The notes: generated by a model not told the origin, from the sequence alone. Numbered from the stretch's first letter, positions 1 through 12,720 are shown. The stretch: DNA of 64,000 nt from Lentinula raphanica (GCA_027919835.1 JANVFP010000007.1:1302001-1366000); one strand, 5' to 3'. Numbers and translations are program-made.

Positions 1-297
1 CTTTTATCTACCTTCGTAAAACCATCAAATGTATCGAAAGTCGTTTCGTCTGCCACGCTCAAACCATCTTCCTCCAAGAATCGTTCTCGTAGTCCCACGA
101 AACCGATCTTCATGACCGCGAATCAATCGAATACGGATACGGACTCGATCTCTGCTCAGTTATCAGCTCAATCGATTGGACAATCGACGACCAAAAAACA
201 GAGTTCGAGTCGATCACAAAGTCCGAAGAAGTCTGCCTCTGACGGACTGTATGTGGTTAAATGGGGAGACTCATATGAGATCCATACCGATATGTAA
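1..297 (+). CDS. 3' end of an unidentified open frame entering from the left edge
   Basis: Frame 1 is open from the first base to a TAA at 295-297, giving 98 residues with an internal ATG at 112. The peptide is rich in Ser, Lys, Thr and Gln (for example KKQSSSRSQSPKKSASDG) and ends GLYVVKWGDSYEIHTDM, which reads more like ordinary protein than noise. It may be the last exon of a gene lying left of the window, or a 5' part of the KDZ transposon. I do not recognise it. Composition and an open edge are the only support. Confidence 0.35.
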   Translation, partial: LLSTFVKPSNVSKVVSSATLKPSSSKNRSRSPTKPIFMTANQSNTDTDSISAQLSAQSIGQSTTKKQSSSRSQSPKKSASDGLYVVKWGDSYEIHTDM

Positions 298-786
298 TTC
301 TAATTTCCCTTGCTGCTACAAGCCTTAAACTGAATCTGTATTATATGACAATAGGCAAGCAGCAAGGAAATCATTCGAAATAGCGCAGAGCTTACAGTTC
401 GAAGTCACGATGCGATACTCTGCCTCGATCGATACCGCGTTGGCCTTTGCTAAGGAAGGATAATGGAATTTGACACATGCTGAATGTCTACCTATTGCAA
501 TTTGCTACTCGATGCCCTTAGTATACGCTCGCAATCCGCGATCTCAGTCAAATATTTCACTTGTTTCGGACTCGAAAACTGTTACATACCGTCACTTACC
601 GTGCTTACCAGAGCTTACCTATCAATCATTACATATTGTCAGTCAGTCACAATGTCACACAACCTGTGTTTCGCCTCCACCACTTCGCGATGTAAAAGAA
701 AAGAAAATTCAACCTTGTGACAAGAATCCATTCAAGGTAAATAAAACCTCACGCCGCATGCTCAACATGCTTGTTTACTGATCTTT
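298..786. other. upstream region of the KDZ gene; no gene seen
   Basis: No supported coding sequence. A TATA-like AAATAAAACC lies at about 737-746, roughly 45 bp before the KDZ start codon at 787. I looked here for the left terminus of the KDZ transposon (a CACCCGTAG-type inverted repeat matching the right end at 5846) and did not find one. The left end lies outside the window or has been lost. Confidence 0.4.
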
Positions 787-3700
787 ATGGCGTCGTCGTC
801 TTCCAAAGGAAAATCCTCCAAAAAGCACCAAGGAACTACTGTTCAACGTCTCAAACTTTCGGACATTATTCCATCTCAACGCAGTCACACTCATATTCGC
901 TCAGAAACTCTCAACGCCAGCGGACAAGTTGTCCAAACTCAAATTCCTGCCGAAATACCTGCTCCTCTTCTAAAGAAAAGGCGTATCATCGCGACCGGAA
1001 ACCCTGCTTCTGAACAGAGACTGAACGATCTGCTGCAGTTCGCACTGGTGAACGGCGAACATATTCCTACCGTCGAAGTTGAAGATTTCACGAAATTGAC
1101 TCCAGAAGCGCTCGACCATCATTTGAATGACTTCAAAAAACGCCAACGTCGATATGCGGTTTCTGTGAGTTGTTAATCCTCATTTTCTTCGATGTTTTCT
1201 CACTAATCGCGTTTGGAAGGATAGGCCGTTTCTCGAATGGGTGCCACAAAGAAACGAGTATCTAGCAGAACTAATCAGGGACGAGGGGAGGGGGGACAGT
1301 CCTCTTGAAGAGTGTTGGAAATGTGGAGGGGAGGACGCCCCGTTGTATCGTTGCGTTTCGGGGTGTTTTTCTAGCGGTCTAGTATGTGAAGAGTGTTGTA
1401 GGGTCGATCATCTAGACAGGCCGCTAGATCTGGTAGAGGTATGCCTTGTGTTTGCGTCGCGTTTTTTTTAACCTCACGTACTATCTGTTATGAAGCATAA
1501 CATATGTTCCCTGCCCCCCTACAAATTTCCTCAATACTCCTGGGATTATTCCTCATTAATTCCGCATTTTTACAGCTCAGATATGCTTTAAACCAAGCCC
1601 ATGGTCTCGGATCTGCACTATTCCTTTTCTGGATCTAATATAACAAGTTCCGGACCTATTTCCGGTCTAATTTCCCACGGTCTAACCATACTTGGAGATT
1701 TCCCCTTTCAGTGACTCAATCCTTATTGTCTTGATCTAGCTCCGGAGTATTTTCCCACGGATTTACACTAACATTGGGACTATTCCTTTTCAGGATTCCA
1801 TTCTAGCTATTCTTGGTCTAGTTCAGGAACACTTTCCCATGGTTTCACAATGACATGGAACTATGCCTTTTCAGGATTCCAGACTAGCTATTCTTGATCT
1901 AGTTCAACAGAAGGCTGTTCAATATGACTCGAGTCCAGTCATATTGACTCAGGATGACAGAAAACACCCCATGTGAATTAGGAACAATACAAATGAGTCA
2001 GCATGACTCCAATGACCCAAATTGGGATATGGACTTCCAGTAGTATATAAAGGCTAGATACTTGCATGTAAAGACCCCAGATCAGTTATTTTTGAATTGT
2101 ACTCGGCTTTGGTTTTGGCTCTTTCTCTTGCTTCGTCTCTGGTTCTGGTTCTGGTGTAACATCAACGTGTATTAACAACTATCAACAATCCTTTGGAGTC
2201 CAGGCATTCGGTGTAGACTTTCCTGCCTAGCAGTTTCTACGACGTTTGTGTGGATCAATTGCTCGTAGCCGTCATCTGTGGTGCCGTCGAGGGTTAGAGC
2301 ATCGAGCACCCTAACACTATCTAGAAGTGGAACGGTCGTTACTTTGAACGTGTATGGTTACAGCAGCTCGGCATTTCTGTCCATTTTGGCCACGCCTACG
2401 AATCAATTTGTCCTAATCCTCGTATCGTCAAGGAATTCACCGTAATCCACACGAACGGAATACATCGCATCACCGCTGTCTTTTGCAACTGCGAGAACGT
2501 AAATGTTGCTGGAGAATGGAGGCAGCAGTTGCTTCGCCGACGCTGGTTTCCTGCGACACATATTCAACCTGAAACTGCGGCAACTTTTGAAGTATTGAAC
2601 CAGTTTCATGTTTTAACCCTCCAAGGAAAAGTTACGACGTATGATTTCTACGCTGGTCTGGAGAAGCTCTACGATAATGTAGGGACTGCTAGGAAAATAG
2701 TGAGTCATCGTTCTTCCACTCTCAACATGTGTACTTACCTACTGGACAGGACCGCTACAAAGCCTTTTCCCAAATGATCCGAGAATGGCGAAATCTCAAG
2801 ATGCTCAAACGAGGTGGACGAGGAAACGATGCCACGAGGACACCCGGAGATACGCAGCTGGGCGAGCTAGCAGTCAATTGCATTGCTTGCCCTCGACCGG
2901 AGGAAAATCTACCGAATGGTTGGGAGAATGAACCTGCAGAAACAAGGTAAGTGCGTTATGAATCGATATTGTGATGAGTACACTGAACGTCGATTCAGAT
3001 TCAAGTATTGGCTATATTTGGCTGAAGACGCATGCTTTCGCCTCAAACGTCGCCTCGTTTCATCAATAGAGGCCGATCCTGGTATTGGAACCGGGTCATC
3101 GTACTTCGTCGAAGATACAGCATTTCGCGAATACATTGCAGGTTGCGGCGCCCAAAACGAGGTGAGCACTACTTATATACTCAGAAAACCGTTGTTCATT
3201 CGTCTCACAGATGAATACCTGCACTGGCCTCTCTGCTGTCGATCACGCGAACACTAAGTTCTCTCGGGGTTACGCTACTACCGGTGTCGGCCTTGCTGTT
3301 TGTGCTCGTCATGAGCTAGTCCAGAAAAATGGTGTTGTGGATTTGCAAAAGGGAGAACGGTGAGTGCTTATCAGTTTGTTCAGGCTCTCATACTGACACA
3401 ACACACAGGTATTGCAACATGGACTATGCGTTTGGCTCAATTCTTCGGGGCATTGATCCTCGCATCACTATCGTTCAATCATATGACATCGCCTGCCAGT
3501 GGTCCAAGAACCTGTATGAACGTATGCGGGAATTGCCATCGCAAGTGGCGGCCTCACTATCGGAACGCCGGATTTATTTTGCAATCCCGAAACTCCATAT
3601 CCATGGACATAATCTTTCATGTCAACTCTCCTTTTCTCTCAACTGGCTGTGGGGTGCAGGTAGAACGGACGGTGAAGGCGTGGAACGAAATTGGGCTCAT

Positions 3701-5574
3701 ATGGGCCCTGTTGCAACAAGTACCCGAGACATGGGTCCAGGAAACCGTCACGAAGTACTTGACGACCATTTCGGTCATTGGAATTGGCGTGGGATATGTC
3801 GTTTAGGTATGTGTTTATACATTGCGCTCTCTCTCTCAATATTTACATTTCTTATAGGAGAACTACTTCAAAAGCGTTATGATAATGCTCTGGAGGAACG
3901 CGATGTACACAACAAAGCATTAGAGCAGTTCCGAGCTGAGCGTCCCGACGACATAGAAGAGTGGGAAACCATGATTACTACGTGGGAGTCGGAGCTCATC
4001 AAAGCACCGAAGGACCGAAAGGCGGACAATCCATATGAATCTTTGAAGACTGGTGAGTGGTATACATCATTCTTTGTTCGTTACTGATCCTTCTTGGCCC
4101 TCAGGGTTGTCGGAGCATCAGGTTCGCCTTGCTATTGCAAAAGACGAGGCGCTCGAGGTCGCCGCTGGCTCAGTTAATCTCCATGACGTTGGACCGTCAG
4201 CGTTCATCTCACAGATGATTGACGTTCAGGATTCAATGTAAGTCCTATTTATCTCTTATTTATACAGCATGCTGATTCTTTCCAGGCGTTCTGTCAAGAT
4301 GGAACTTGGGAGTAGAAAATCCATGACCGCCCTGCAACAAACGGACGCCATTCAGCGACGTACGAAGCTCATTCGAGCTGTTGGGAAGATCCGGTCTTTG
4401 CAGGCCGTCTATATCCCCGCTGCCATCCAACGGCTTTCGAACAGCGAATCGGAAGTCGAAATCAACGCTGAAGACATTGAATTAATCTTCCCATCGGATT
4501 TGTTGGAATCAGAAAGAGCTACGGGCTGTCGCGCAGGACTTTTGGAAGTCGAACGCAAGCTTTGCGAGAGTCAATTGTCCACGTCACTAGATAAATTACG
4601 GAATAATTTGCATATCAAATCGCGTCTCCTAACGTATCGAACTACCAACGTCGTCCATCAAGCTCGAGTCACTAAATCTCAGGCGCTCATGGCAAGGACC
4701 CAACGACAAATAGATCTATACACTAACCGCTATCGAACCGCCTGGCACGCTTTGGCAAAAATTGTGGGTGGTACAGAACACATGGCTTGGCACTATCTCA
4801 ATGACAAGGACGTTTGTATGATGCGGGAGGAACCTCCCCTGGGAAATGTTCGAAAGAGGATCGGGAATCGCCGACGGGAAGAGGAGAGGGTCCAGCAACA
4901 ACAAGAGTGGGAAATCGAGCAACAACATGTCAACGCCCAGCTCAGGGAGCTCGAAGGAACTGAACAAGGCCGTCAAATGTCCGAGCTCCAACGGCTTCGT
5001 GCTGCGTGTGGAGAAGGGAAGCGTCGGGTATCGTGGATATGGATGGCATGTGGGAACGGGGAGCTGCAAGATGAGGGTGTTCTAGAAGACGGTCAGTGTT
5101 TTTTTGATAATTCCACTAACAATTTTAACCTTTTTTGCAGGTATCCGGGTTGAATATTGCAAGGCACATGCTCGTGCCAAGCGCTGGCAAGAAGAAGTGA
5201 TTCTGATCGAGGAGGAGATGCGAAGATGTCTCGTATCGCTCGAAGCGCGCGCGCAGGTATGGGACAACCGAATGGCTTTTGCAGGTCCACAAGCCGAAGA
5301 AACGGACGAAATTCAAAAGGAGGGCATCAGAGCATACGCCGCTAGCCAAGCTGATGTCTATCGACGTCTCAAGAACCGATTCGTCGGATTATGGGAATCC
5401 GGCGCACGAAAACGAGCAATTGAAAGGGCGGCCGCGTTGGAAAACAGGGACGAGGGGAACAACACTGATGCATTCATGGATGAAGGTAATGCTCAGGCAG
5501 ATGATGAGGAGGAGGAGGAGAAGGAGGAGGAGGAATTTGACGAGGACATTCCAGCCATTGATGAATTGGACTGA
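787..5574 (+). CDS. KDZ-type transposase with CxC2-like cysteine cluster (11 exons)
   Basis: DNA transposase of the Kyakuja-Dileera-Zisupton (KDZ) superfamily, expected to act in the nucleus on its own inverted-repeat ends. Exons: 787-1164, 1220-1438, 2325-2699, 2750-2946, 2999-3161, 3211-3359, 3409-3806, 3858-4052, 4105-4237, 4286-5091, 5141-5574. They join in frame to 1148 codons with no stop. The N-terminal part holds a cysteine cluster (CWKCGG..CVSGC..CEECC, about residues 160-190), then the conserved block from KWNGRYFERVW to VTTYDFYAGLEKLYDN, matching CxC2 domains that precede KDZ transposases. The transposase core follows: LAEDACFRLKRRLVS, GLSAVDHANTKFSRGYA, SYDIACQW (about residue 520) and TDGEGVERNWAHMG (about 580), whose acidic residues are candidate catalytic ones. 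The C-terminus is coiled and ends in a Glu/Asp-rich tail. All introns are 48-55 bp except intron 2, which is 886 bp because an LTR sits in it. The gene appears intact and possibly active. Confidence 0.9.
1439..2324 (+). other. KDZ intron 2, enlarged by a solo LTR
   Basis: The donor GTATGC starts at 1439 and the acceptor CTATCTAG ends at 2324. Removing the 831 bp LTR plus one 5 bp duplication leaves a 50 bp intron, the size of its neighbours. The exons on both sides join in phase 0 (..DLVE/KWNGRYF..), exactly the order expected of a CxC2 domain. The acceptor now lies 8 bp after the LTR end, which itself contains CTAAC, a branch-point-like sequence. Confidence 0.85.
1486..2316 (+). mobile_element. 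solo LTR (831 bp) with 5 bp target duplication
   Basis: The segment begins TGTTATGAAGCATAACA and ends CACCCTAACA, so it has TG..CA boundaries. It is flanked by the direct duplication CTATC (1481-1485 and 2317-2321). A truncated copy of the same LTR occurs in the opposite orientation at 28903-29575, next to a polypurine tract, which identifies the family as an LTR retrotransposon. No internal region is present, so this is a solo LTR left by recombination between two LTRs. Confidence 0.92.
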
Positions 5575-5734
5575 TAGTAGTTCCTTCGCAAAGTACGTCG
5601 ATAAATGTATGTATAATCCATTTTGGCCGGCACCAGAAGATGCCGCTGGGAGCCTCTGATGCCGAAAACACCCAGTCGAGCCGTAAATCATGTAATCCGT
5701 AGCCCTACTATATTTGGAAGTCTTTCGGAGCGCT

Positions 5735-5846
5735 GGCGAGGCCAGAAGAAACAGTGATTTTAAGCTCTGAAAGAGAATCGCATTACTTCGCAAAGTATAT
5801 TTGGATATTTATCGGACACTTCGTGAAGCTCCCACATCTACGGGTG
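5735..5846 (+). repeat. right terminal region of the KDZ transposon
   Basis: The stretch ends CTACGGGTG at 5846. Read on the minus strand it starts CACCCGTAG and carries CTTCACGAAG- and CTTTGCGAAG-type palindromes and GTCCGATAA. This matches, nearly base for base for about 110 bp, the outer end of the hairpin element at 25771. It lies 160-270 bp after the KDZ stop codon, so it is read as the transposon's right terminus. The matching left end was not found in the window. Confidence 0.7.
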
Positions 5847-6183
5847 GCTCAGTACTCTTTCTGTTTCTCAATGCTCACTTAGATTCTATTGTCATCGTGT
5901 ATAGTCTGCTATTAATGAAGTGTTATACTCATTCTCATGTGTGAATTACCTCCCCACCAACGATGAGTGATGATTTCTATCATCAGCCATGAGATCACTG
6001 AGATAACCTTTGAAATCCATGGAAACTGACTCTCATTGTGATACAGTGTGACCTCAGGTGACGAGCGATGATACCAAGTGACGAAGAAATGATCATCGGG
6101 GGGAACCAACGGTATCATCGATTATCATTTGCTCTCATCGCTCGTCTCAATGACGAACGTTTACACTGGATGCTAAGGCTGAT
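5847..6183. other. spacer between two convergent transposase genes
   Basis: No coding sequence supported. 6045-6145 contains several short related motifs (GATGATACC, GGTATCATCG, CGATTATCAT, GACGAGCGATGA). They could be subterminal transposase-binding repeats of the Tnp2 element to the right. I could not define its terminal inverted repeats. Confidence 0.35.
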
Positions 6184-9100
6184 CTACCATATATTTTGGT
6201 CGGGTAGTTTTGGTGATGTTACTGGTGTTACTTGCAAATTTTGTGAACCAAGATACTTGCATGCCCACAATGCATTAGTTGACTGCTGCAGTAACTCACG
6301 ATGAGGCCTTCCATAGATAGAGACCATTGCATATGCATGCTGATCTTCATCCATGAAGTAGTACCATACTTCGCCGAACTCCGTTGAACCGTTGCAATGA
6401 AGCTAGTATGAGTAACAGCTTTAGAAGGACATATTAGTTATGTATCAGATGAACTTACCTTCACATTCCGTGTAACGCGAGGTTTTCGTCTTCTGAATAG
6501 ATCGAGTTCAACAAACCGTGAACGAGCAATCTGTCCGTTCGGAAGTCTAAATCGCCCCCATCGTCGAATGCATCTAGTATGATCAGAGTGATTCAATAGT
6601 GCCGTTGCTTCTTCTTCCTCAGCCCAATGAAGTTTCCGTTCGCGGGGACGCAGGAGCACTCGACCATCTCCCAAGTCAATTGATCCACGGGGTAGCTTGG
6701 TAGTGTTAGGATCGAGTTCAGGATATATACACTTGAGAGCATTGACCTGAGCACGACGAAGAGCCCTCTGAGCCAAGTTTGCAAAAGGATTCGAAGGCTG
6801 TTTAACTTCTTGTCCTAGATCACCAATTGTGCGCTCCATAGGAAATTGTGTTGAATATGCACCTGGCCCAAGACGAATGATTTCGGATACAGCATGTGCA
6901 CCAACGGTGTGAATGCATGGGCGACAGAAATGAAGACGATCCTCACGGCGCTGATAATACAAGTTTTCGAATCCTTCTGCAAAGTTTACCAAAAGACCAC
7001 GAGCTTCTTGAATCTGTTGACCTGTAATACTCCACTGCAAAAGAGTATGAACTCCACGAGCCAATTTGCAGAAATTTTGCCAATGTTCTGCATCAAGAAT
7101 AGTTCGAAATAGCCCAGGACCTAGACCAAAGACGTATAGATAATATTCGGTAGCCTTATACCCACTAGAAAGCTTCTGCGCAGGATTACGAGGTGGGCGT
7201 TCGAAAGAACTGGGAAAGTACTGGGTGGCATTTGCCACCACTTCGCCATGGTCTTCCCATGTTTTACCAACAAGTTTAACCCAAGACCATACTTCGGTAT
7301 CACTTTGCTCACGTTTGAGGGTTCCCCGCCAGAGGCACAACAAAAGATCTTCAAGATTGAGCAGGAGTAGATGCATAAGGTCGAGCCCGAAGCATCTGGG
7401 AACAGGTAGGGAGTATTTGGGATGGAGTCCACTAAGCATACTGGGCTTCGACAGTCCTGTGATTTTCCGGTTTCGTTTATACTCGGCTGTGTCTTTTGAA
7501 GCACGGAGCTTTGCGATTCTTTCGCTATATTGGGCTGCAGTCTGGGGCTCAAGCTGCTGAATATCGGTATCAGGATGCTGGTTGTCAGGAATGGATGCAT
7601 CATTGGGACGCGCGTGTACAGCATAGTAATGCCCACTATTGGGTTTGTGTCGACCCTTCATCTCACATCCCAGCCGACAGCCCTGCGCTCCATGATGTCC
7701 AACTCGTCCGTCCCATTCAACCATGCCTAGAGCATCTGCGAGGCCAAGAAGAAAAATTACGCGCTGATAGATAACTTGTTCCTTCAGAGCATCCCATACT
7801 TTCATTCCACGGCCGCGGTTCTCTTTCTGTAACGCGGACAAGTGGTGTAGGCCTGGAAATAGGAAAGAGTCGGTATGCTTTGGCTTATTGGGGCCAGGAA
7901 TGATGATATTTGGGAGTACTTTGTTCTTCTTGTAACGGACCTCCGGAGCATAGTCTTGACATATCCAGATTCCAATCCAGCAGTCAGATTTTTTGTTTTG
8001 ATACAGCTGAGCACCGTCAATAGATGCAGAGATAGCCACATCGTCTTCGTTGACGTTGATATTTTCAAGAAGCTCTTGTACGTCGTCACCACACCAGATA
8101 TCATCGTACACTATATCAACACCTTCGCCACCATTCCTATAATCCTCGGCCATTTGATGAATGTCGGCAAGCTTTTGAGAGCGATACTTCCTGCTCTCTG
8201 ACCCTTCACGCGACCGTCGGATAGCAGCTAGCTGTGGACCGAGTAGGATTGTGCTACACTGTAGCCGTGGCACTTTTTCATCTGTTCGGCGTAAATGTTC
8301 GGTATCGTATCTGGGTTCATTGCAGTAGAAGCAGTTTTGAAGGTCTGCCCAGGGTCCTGTGAACGCATGGCAGGAATTGATGCACATATCCGTGTAGATG
8401 TTAACGACGCCAGTGAGATCAGCGACTAGTGTTTTCATGGTGTGATAGGAAAGGATTTTTGATTCAGGAAAGCGGTTAGATATTGCAGAACGAACATTGT
8501 TATAGGTCATTTCGGATGCATGCGTGATTGAAAGGTACAAATCGATGGAAAGGCGGGTATCAGGATCGAGCTCGTCTGGAGGACCTTCACAGGGAGTTCG
8601 AATTCGCTCAATGAGATGATCATCAAGGCCACCATTGTCTAGAGTTGCCTCGCGGATGAGCTGGATGAATTCGTCTGCGATGCGTATATCCTCAATGGGC
8701 GATATGATGGGTACAGGCTCTTCCCCTCCGTTATCTTCGCCATCTCCACCTTCCCCTCCATTATCTTCGCCATCTCCACCTTCAATTCCTTGTCCGTCAC
8801 CAACGTTACGGCTGGGTGGCTGAGTACCTGCAATTGCCGCTGCATACCGTGCGTTGGCTAATTCCTGCTGTTCATCCTCGTCGCTGTCTTTGTCGCTTTC
8901 CTCGTCGCTCTCTCTACGACTTTCCTCGTCGCTCTCCCTACGACTTTCCTCATTGCTCTCCTTACGACTTTCCTCATCACTCTCTTTGTCAGTCTCCTCT
9001 TGATGATCCTCATGGCTGTTACCATGCTCTTCAAAAAAGCCACCTATTGGTGATGGAAAACGTCCAGTTGAATCTTGTTGGGTTTTTGGCCGACGTGAGC

Positions 9101-9400
9101 CACGCACAGGAGGTGAACGTAGTGGAGATTGGCGTGAAGGAGCACGTAGTGTAGATCCCTTGTGGTGATAGTTAGATCTATTACACTATTGTTACATGAA
9201 AGAATACATACCTCGGGCTCTGGTGTATTTGTTGAACTTACAGGAGGAGACGCTAATCGTGGTCTTTTTTCTATACGAGCATCTTCGATCGCTTCCTGGT
9301 GCTTTCTGTCATCCCGTGCATGTCCTTGAATAGTTCTTCTGCTGACCGGAGGACGGTGGCCACCACAGCGAGAGCAAAAACAGATGTGTAGTTGTTCCAT
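6184..9400 (-). CDS. Plavaka/CACTA-like Tnp2 transposase (3 exons)
   Basis: DNA transposase of the CACTA/EnSpm (Plavaka) kind found in many copies in mushroom genomes. Exons on the minus strand: 9400-9212, 9158-6459, 6402-6184; introns of 53 and 56 bp with GTATGT and GTAAGT donors. The product is 1035 aa. The N-terminus has a short Cys cluster (CFCSRCGG) followed by VSRRT and His. Residues about 80-140 are an acidic repeat tract (ESRRESDEE units, then two copies of GGDGEDNGGE). The Tnp2 core includes CHAFTGPWADLQNCFYCNE, SIDGAQLY, GLHHLSALQ, DGRVGHHGAQGCRLGC and CFGLDLMHLLLLNLEDLL. The later part has a DUF4218-like PMERTIGDLGQEVKQPSNPF block. The last exon supplies the expected C-terminal GEVWYYF..VSIYGRPHRELL. 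The frame is intact. It converges on the KDZ gene. The exact C-terminus is the least certain part. Confidence 0.88.
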
Positions 9401-9629
9401 AACTGCAAAGTCGTTGGTTTCAAGCTAAGTTTCAGACAAGTAGGATGAAATAGGATGGAATCGAGTTCATTGCACGATGACGGTAACAAAAGAGGCAGGA
9501 GAATTACGGAACTCCGATCACTACGAGGTATCAACATTTCTGGCCAGCCGTACCCAGATTCTCACGGATTTCATCCTTTTTCACCAGACTATTCCATTGC
9601 AGGTTTTGACTGGGTGTCACCTCTTATAC

Positions 9630-10215
9630 ATATAATAGATGTGTTTTCCGTCGTCAATCTTCCCGTTCATCAGTGATTACTTTCCAATGGAGGAGTGAAC
9701 GACAGACGGGTTATGGTATACCCGGTACACCAATTCGTTCATTATGGTATATTCGTTCATTATGGTATATTCGTTCTATCCCCTCCTTCCCTCTTTCTGG
9801 TTCCATAACTCCATTTGGTGGAGAGCAAGATGAACGACGAGGACGAAGGTGATATAAAAGGGGGACTGATCCTTAGATAATCGAGTACGCCAAGCTGTTC
9901 TACCCTCCTTCCCTTCTTCTGAGTCCACGATTCCGTTTGGAGAAGGGGAAGATCAACGACGAGGACGAAGGAGGCAGGAAAGGGGAGAGGAAGGGGAGAG
10001 GAAGGGGAGAGGAAGGGGAGATGGAGAGGGGTCGAGGGAGAAGACGCGGAGATCGATGAAGCTTGAAGGAGGAGGATGAGATGAGCGTTGGTGGGGTGTA
10101 AAAGGGGGTATAGTTCGAGAGGATGTAGACACACTTCGGCAAGACGAGCAACATTCACAACGTTCTATGCTGAGGTGTCGCTTGAATCTCGTGAGTGTGT
10201 TCCTCGTGTATTTCC
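9630..10215. repeat. dispersed repeat, copy 1 (other copy at 23515-23915)
   Basis: Shared landmarks in the same order and orientation in both copies: CCGTCGTCA..CAATCTTCC, GGTACACCAATTCGTTC, CCTCCTTCCCTC..GGTTCCATAACTCC, AACGACGAGG, repeated GGGGAGAGGAA units, GATGTAGACAC/GATGTGAACAC, and TTCACAACGTTC/TTCACAATGTTC. Copy 1 has extra ATTCGTTCATTATGGTAT units. Nothing in it looks like coding sequence; its class is unknown. Confidence 0.65.
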
Positions 10216-12239
10216 GTCTCCATGTTGTTCTCCTTCGATACCGTCCCTTCCAAACGCGTCGCTGCCTGAAGGACGAGTTCATAATTCGTTTACTTCTGAG
10301 AATTTTTCGTTCGTGTGAGACGGAGAGGGTATGCGAGAGGGTATGCGAGATCGGTGAGAGACGGTCGCTGTGGTGAACAACTAGAAACGAGAGTCGAACT
10401 CGGAATCAGGGAAATGAAGAAGAGAGGAAATGGGCAACGCTACCTTCCAGAAGCTTATCGATGACCCCTCCTTCCAATACCTTCGCCTCAGACGTACTAT
10501 CTTTCCAACAATAAGCCCCAAGGCCAGACATGACATCCCCCCGTTATCTTGCTTCCTAGCTCCCTCTGCACGGAGTGACAAATTGAACGTCCTATAGCAG
10601 CTATCGTAGCTTCGCCGTGTGGACTCACTTGAGGCGTAGCATCTACGAGGCCTTCGTGATAGGAGAAAGGGGGAGGTGAGAACTGACAATAGATGCCAAC
10701 GCTGATTCATACACGTTGTATGAGAGTCCGGCATGGTTGAAACTGAAGAAGGGGAAAGGGCCACATTGGAAGAAGTGACCAAATTTCCTCTGAATATCCT
10801 CGAAGAGAATGAGGAGAAGGTGTCGCGACAGCAAAGGAGGGAATAAATGGTCAGTCAGAGATTCAGGGGCAATGACGTCTGCAGTCGAGAGTTCTTCCGA
10901 CAACAGACTACGAGAGGACGGTAAGACTGTATTGAAAGTGAGCATGGCGATGAGCTGTAGAGGTGTTTGGAGAGGATATTGAGTCTGCGAGAGAAGGGGT
11001 ACTAAGCATCGTCTTCATTCTTCCTTCAGCCAAGATCGAGTACAAACATGTGTATGTCTGAACGGGGCATTCGTCTCCAATAGTTGATTCAATTGATGGG
11101 GAGAAAGGCTAAGGAAGAAATCTTGATATCGATGAAGCCTTGAGCTCGAAGGGCGAGGATGGATAAGAGGAGCGTGGAGGAGGTTGCAACGTTTTGAAAA
11201 GGGTTCATCATGGTAGATGGAGTTGGAGGGTAACATGGCAACACTGACCGTGGAATGTTGTAGCACTGAAGAATGTAGAAGCAAGGCATGAGAGGGAAAT
11301 GCTGTGGATCAAGACGTCGCGTAATTCGCAAACTCCAACAATTTGTATTCGACCTCCTCACCAACCTCGTTCATCCCCTCCTCCGAGTTCCCTGCGACGC
11401 CTCCCCTCCCTCCCATCTCGTCTGGTCTCTCTGGTTCATTTGGTTGTGGACTCTGTCTAGAGTTCATCGATGAAGTTGATCCAGATCGTCTGTGTCTTGA
11501 AGGAGATTGGGGAACGATATCAGCCGAAGGGAGGAAAGAAAGGGAGGAAGAAGCGTTACCTCGAAATGAATCATCAAACAAATCTGGTGTCATCTTCATA
11601 CCCCTCCTCCTCCTCCACCCTTCACCCTCTCCTCCTTCACCCTCGTCCTATTCTCCTCCGACGCGTGTAGATCTTGCTATCAATCTCCGCGTTCGCTTTC
11701 GAAAGACAAAATCCGCTCTATTCCATGATCTTATCAAGTATCCACTACCCCCCAAAACGAGCGGCATCTCCTGTACGATCCACGATCCCACCATCAGTGA
11801 CTCCGCTCCTCCTTTCCCCGAAGAGCAGAACCGTAAACAGAGATGCACCACGGAGCCGCGCGCGCATCGTTCACGAGGAGGATTGAGGGTAAGGGGAAGG
11901 GAAGGGGTATCGCAACGGAATGCGATGATCGAAGATACGCCGAATCTGAGTCAATCTGGGGAGGAGATAATCTTGTCGGGAGAAGGAAGTTAGATGTTCA
12001 GAAGTCGGGAGAAGACCTAGAGCTACGTTCTTGCGACAATGGAGTGGGAGTGAAGGTATGGCTGGAAACCAGGAAGAGGTACGGACGGAGAAGGTTGTGT
12101 GGAAAAGAGAGGCGCGTTGCTCCGAGTCCTGTACCCTTCGTGCACAGTGCACTTTGAGTCGTCTGATTGAGAACGGAGGGTTTTTGTGAACATTTTTGTC
12201 GTCGTAGCCTGCGATATGCGTTGAGTTGTAAGTGTGAAG

Positions 12240-12720
12240 TACTAGAAATGAAGCTTGAAGCTTTGAAGCTTGAAGGATTGTGGGTGAGTTGGGTGAGTTG
12301 AGTACATGAGATGGTAGGGTGAGTGGTATGAGTGGTATGAGAAGGGTAAGACGCCTGAGTTGCTTGAGATGGGTAATTCAGGGTGAAGCGAAGAAGGTGA
12401 TTTGATGCCGCCAGCTCGAGCTCTTTGTCTTCCTTTTTGGTGGACTATTGACATACAGGTCTTGGTCCGTCGACCTCTTGTGAGCCTCGTTAACGAAAGT
12501 AGAAAGTACGAGCTGGAAGGATTGAAGAAAGAGTGCCAAGCGCCCAAACGGACAAACGGAGAGTGTTAGCGCCCGCTATGTCTTTCGAGTCTTCTTCGTC
12601 TTGTCATCACAGCATAGAATAAGGAATGCAACACCCGCTTATAGCTCTCAGAATCAGTCTCAGCTGTAGCTACAGCCTCAATAGAAAAGAGGACAACGAT
12701 GAATCATGATAATCGGACGA
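12240..12720. repeat. diverged repeat with paired GCGCCC boxes, copy 1
   Basis: 12480-12610 resembles 44575-44700: a shared AGCCTCGT-ACGAAAGTA start, then AAGCGCCCAAAC, then 29 bp from box to box TTAGCGCCCG, then TCTTCG..TCATC. A third, weaker match lies at 24465-24530 with a box spacing of 20 bp. No coding sequence is evident. Confidence 0.5.

Noticed and set aside
1..9400. TET/JBP dioxygenase gene next to the KDZ element
   Set aside because: Some basidiomycete KDZ transposons are associated with TET/JBP genes, so I looked for the HxD..H/R dioxygenase pattern around the element. None was seen in this window.
11343..11993. 216-codon open frame on + and overlapping Ser-rich frames on -
   Set aside because: Biased Pro/Ser/Arg composition, no motif, overlapping alternatives on the other strand and no consistent introns.
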